From NCBI GenBank assembly GCA_037157565.1, contig JAZHRO010000026.1:34462501-34526500 (forward strand): 64,000 nt of DNA. Direction: 5' to 3'. Under the pieces are notes generated by a model. That model searched no databases, was not told where the DNA came from, and worked only from the letters and a program-made list of their open reading frames with translations. This document shows positions 60,801 through 64,000 of the stretch, one piece after another. Position 1 is the stretch's first letter; the number at the start of each line of letters is the position of its first letter. Both the position numbers and the translations under genes were made by a program. This DNA comes from Thalassia testudinum (taxonomy: Eukaryota > Streptophyta > Magnoliopsida > Alismatales > Hydrocharitaceae).

Positions 60801-62973
60801 AAACGTTTGAACTAGGGCAAAATTTGATGAATTGAAGTTAAAAATGTAGCTGCATCATGCAGCAATTTAATATGATGAAATGGGATTCAATGAAAATTCT
60901 GACTTAATCTTCCTACTGCTACTATAGACAGTAGAGTAAAGAAAATTAAATCAGATAATGAATTCCATTGAAAACCAAATTAAAATATTCCAGTGCTTGA
61001 AATAAGATTTAATCCCTTAAAATGTTGCTGCTGTGCAGCTTTTTTGATGTACTGAAATAGGAGGAGTTTTGACTTTAAAATCAAAAATGCAAGCAACTGT
61101 TTACAACATAATCAGTCTAGACACTCATTCAAAAGCAACTCCAGGCAATGCAATCATCATCAATACTTCAGAAATTCATGAGACAAATCTGAAAACTCTT
61201 TTAGTTAGCGAGAAAACAGAGAGAAATCGAGATAAGTCTCCCCAAAAAAAATGTATTCAAATCCTAATGAGCACCTCACCTTACACTATAGACAATGTAA
61301 ACTAAGGTGGCAAATTAGGGTTTCAATGCGAGAAAACCAAATCAAAAGTGTCTCAAATAGATTCTAAAAAATTTGGGGTTCATTCCCTATTGATGGAATC
61401 TTGAAAACCAATGGGAAATCTGATTTGCTCTCTCTCTAATGCCATAGATAGCATGAAGAGAGAAGCTAAATCCAGCGATACAACCATTGAAAACAAACCC
61501 AAATCATCAGATTAGCATTAAAAACAAATAAAGGGACTTTGTGAATTTGATGAGATGGATGGGGAGTCCCTCAAATGAGCACCCAAATCAAATCTGAATA
61601 CTCAAGAGAATCAGGTCTAATTTGATGCTCTAATGGGTGGGTGGACAAGTGAGAAATTAATCGAGGAAATCAAAAGTGGAATGAAAACGTGAAGAGGGAG
61701 AAAACTTATGATTAATGGCTGTGTGAACCATCCCCTCTGATTTGAAATGATCAGAGGAGGTGAGGGGAGTGAATCTACTCTAATTCTACTGTTGCAGCTA
61801 AACTGATAGAACAATTGAATTAAACACTGCAATCTACTCTAATTCTACTGCTAATCTACTTAACTACAGCTACAACTAAAGTGCAGAATATTAAAACTAC
61901 TCTAACAGGAAGAATGGGACCTATGGGTCCTTAGCCGGGGGCTAAGGAGGAAGAAGGGAGGGAGATGAATCCAGTGGAAGGAAAAGCCTTCTAGTGAGGC
62001 TTCAGAGTTGTCCTCAGGTGCTATGAGGTCCTTAGCGACGAGGAGGTCGAATAGAAGTCGGGGATTTCACAGCCGGTAGCTGTGAAATCAGGGATTTGGT
62101 GGGGAGGGCAGCTGTAGTGGACGAATGACAGCTAAGAAATGTAGGAGAGAGCGATCCCCTACGCGTGCGACCACTGAGGTGCTTAAGTAGCAAACTCAGT
62201 GGCTCAGATCACTGCGTGGGTGAAAGTAGTTGATGATGCAACCGACGACAAGGATGAGAGGAGAGGGGCACACGGTTTGCCAACTCAAAAACTGACCGTC
62301 GGATGGGATCTGGGGAGAAGGGTGAGCATACGCGTCGCTTCGCATGAAGCTTCGATTCAAATCGAGCCGTAGATCAAGATCACGAGAGAACGGACGGCCA
62401 AGATCTGCCATGTTCTTCGGGCACTACAGTGAGTCCGAAAAACAGTTGGTGGCAGCGGTATGTTAGGAAATTTGCAGGGAGAAGCCCTTCGCGAAGGGGT
62501 AGAAAAATTGTACGCAGGTCCATAAGTGGATGAAATCGTAACAAGACAGACCCTAAGAACTTTCAAAGGGGTCCCTGTGGGTTACAAATAAGTCCAAAAA
62601 GTTTTTCTAAAGAAGAGAATGGAATGCATGAAGGACTTAAGTGTAAACTCTAAGTTTTAAGGCCTTAATGATGTCCAAATGCCTTCAAATTTTTATATGT
62701 GCTCAATTGAACATTTTAGAAATTAATTGTACTTTTGATTTGAACTTTTAAACTTGTTTATGTATTCAATTAACACTTGGATCACCATTTGACCTTTATC
62801 TTAAGAATATCTCATTTTATGACCTAATTATGCAATTTTAACACAAAATCAAGTTTGTAGGCCTTTTCCTTTGATTCCCACACTTAACCCTTTTTATCTG
62901 TTAATTTGATATTGTTTAACCCAGTGTCTAGTTTAACTTCAGCTTTTTAGCTATGATGAGTAGCCACTCATCA
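57876..62973 (-). mobile_element. 5-kb solo LTR, family 1 copy C
   Basis: The minus strand starts TGATGAGT..ACTCATCA (62954-62973) and follows the same course as copies A and B, including the conserved block with GGGAGGCAGTTATTGAT (58008-58024), the GC-richer patch (58690-59110) and the hairpin at 60768-60791. The right flank is GAGAT (62974-62978); the left flank reads GAGTAT, so the duplication is imperfect and the left end is good to a few bases. No interior adjoins, hence a solo LTR. Confidence 0.85.
60768..60791. other. Hairpin kept in LTR copy C
   Basis: GATCAGACTT, loop GAAA, AAGTCTGATC. Same stem as in copies A and B, different loop. Confidence 0.8.
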
Positions 62974-63607
62974 GAGATCGAGAGTAGTGGTGGTCGTTGG
63001 GGGAGGTGATCTAGCAGTTACACAGTGAGGTTGTAATGCAGAGTTTTTCGATGGCGATGTGGGCTGTCACTTTGCACACCCACGATGGCGAAGCTCCGCC
63101 ATGGTTGAGGCCGGTGATAATGGAGTGGATGAGAAACTAAGTTCTCTGCATAGTGAAGAAAGGGAATGAAGGCCTCCTGAGCACTGTCGCCTCCTCCCCC
63201 TTCTTGTAGCTACAGCCAATTCATTTGAAATCACAAGAGGTGGGAGCAGATCCTCGTGAATGCTGGCAGCTATTAGAAATGAATGGGCATAGGAGGAGGA
63301 GGCGGAGCGATTACCTGTTGAAGAAGAATAATAATAATAATAAAATAATTAGGATTATTTATACATAACTCCTTAACTTCTATGTTAATTAAAATAATGT
63401 ATGTAATGCACCTAATTGGTTAACTAATCAAATGCACGCAATTCTAAGTTAATTCTAAATGCATTTCGATTTGAATGCCACACATGAATTATGTAATTAA
63501 GCTAAAAATATGAATTAATTTATTTACATCCTAATGTATGCTATCTAAGTGTTAAAATTAACTTAATGTCTAGGCACTTAAATACTTAAATAGCCAACAA
63601 ATATGGG

Positions 63608-64000
63608 CTAATCACCAGGAAGCATAATGTGATAACTGACTTTTTATCCTGCCTTCCTTCTGAAGTGATATCTCCTTCATTGCCCATCACAGACAACTTC
63701 CCTAACGAGCAATTGCTGGTCATTCATTCTGATCTTCCCTGGTACGCTAACATTATCAACTACCTGGCTTCTGGAGTATTCCCCTTTGATTGGAATCGAC
63801 ATCAAAAAGACAAACTTAGATCTGAAGCCAGACATTACTACTGGGAGGAACCATGATTTTTCAAGTATTGTAAAGACCAGATCCTTAGGAAGTGTGTTAC
63901 TGATAAGGAGATAGAAAACAAATTGTCATTTTGTCATGATCAGGTGTGTGGCGATCATTTCTTTGGCAAAAAGACTGCTGCAAAAGTCTTGTAAAGTAGA
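63608..64000 (+). pseudogene. Athila integrase, N-terminal part (runs off the window)
   Basis: KHNVITDFLSCLP is the linker after RNase H. Next come PWYANIINYLASGVFP, RSEARHYYWEEP, KYCKDQILRKCV and SFCHDQVCGDHFFGKKTAAKVL, the HHCC zinc-binding start of Athila integrases (conserved His and Cys in HYYW, KYC, FCH and C-G-HF positions). Stops follow EEP and KVL. The catalytic core should lie just beyond the right edge. It continues the frame broken at 48978. Confidence 0.9.

Larger units (their letters stand above)
48979..63607 (-). mobile_element. LTR-like insertion between RNase H and integrase, carrying LINE-2 and a 5-kb LTR
   Basis: The Athila frame stops at RDK (48978) and resumes as KHNVITDFL at 63608, so everything between is inserted. 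After removing LINE-2 (with one duplication) and the 5-kb LTR, about 1.65 kb remain (48979-49289, 57177-57875, 62974-63607). On the minus strand these begin TGATTAGCCC and end near CGTCACCCA, consistent with a solo LTR. The flanks CAAGG and CCAGG differ at one base, so the target duplication is only tentative. A GC-rich stretch (57250-57750) with frames on both strands holds no known domain. Confidence 0.55.

Noticed and set aside
48979..63607. DNA transposon with terminal inverted repeats
   Set aside because: The ends share only a vague GGTGA similarity, there is no transposase, and LTR-like ends with a near-matching 5-bp flank fit better.
1..64000. tRNA or rRNA genes
   Set aside because: The tRNA-like stretches found are primer-binding sites; no cloverleaf or rRNA core was seen on reading.

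Overview
The window reads as a transposon-packed, gene-poor stretch of a flowering-plant (or at least seed-plant) chromosome. No host protein-coding gene, tRNA or rRNA could be supported. The plant assignment rests on the element types: Athila-type Ty3/Gypsy Gag and Pol with a primer site matching the 3' end of plant tRNA-Asp, an Ale/Ivana-like Ty1/Copia reverse transcriptase, L1-type LINEs with CCHC zinc-knuckle ORF1s and zf-RVT domains, and a plant snRNA-type USE motif. The species cannot be named from the sequence.

Layout. (1) 1-7890: a plus-strand LINE remnant (zinc-binding tail, then RNase H) split by a Copia-type solo LTR (about 636-7262). That LTR is itself split by a 5-kb solo LTR (1534-6518, minus, target duplication CTAGA). 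(2) 7890-16290: AT-rich DNA without a recognisable gene. It holds microsatellites, a 104-bp tandem duplication, two arrays of short degenerate palindromes and an unclassified LTR-like block. (3) 16290-20860: a minus-strand LINE remnant, then a minus-strand Copia element (LTR, RNase H, RT) interrupted by a solo LTR (18421-20364). (4) 20861 to beyond 64000: one Athila-type element on the plus strand. Its 5' LTR is 20861-25871, its Gag is 33933-34701 plus 45201-46221, its protease/RT/RNase H is 46222-48978, and its integrase is 63608-64000. Its 3' LTR lies outside the window.

Three insertions split the Athila element. The first is LINE-1 (26000 to about 32775, minus), carrying a solo LTR at 30086-31796. 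The second is a complete but pol-less LTR element (34702-45195, target duplication ACTGG), carrying a solo LTR at 36993-39700. The third is a large LTR-like insertion (about 48979-63607), which carries LINE-2 (49290-57161, 15-bp target duplication) with its own solo LTR (52556-55373), and a further 5-kb LTR (57876-62973). The deepest path has six layers: LINE remnant, Copia, Athila, LTR-like block, LINE-2, solo LTR. All coding regions are broken, and many of the stops look like C-to-T decay at CAG, CAA or CGA codons.

The most interesting signals are: inverted repeats that begin with the first base of the LTR in four separate LTR families, with the pairing kept although the bases differ; a hairpin kept in all three 5-kb LTRs; primer sites that occur twice behind two different LTRs, with the copy touching the LTR being the degenerate one; an snRNA-type USE plus TATA-like pair at 25-26-nt spacing inside a solo-LTR family; and a 10.5-kb element whose only long reading frame encodes a protein I do not recognise.
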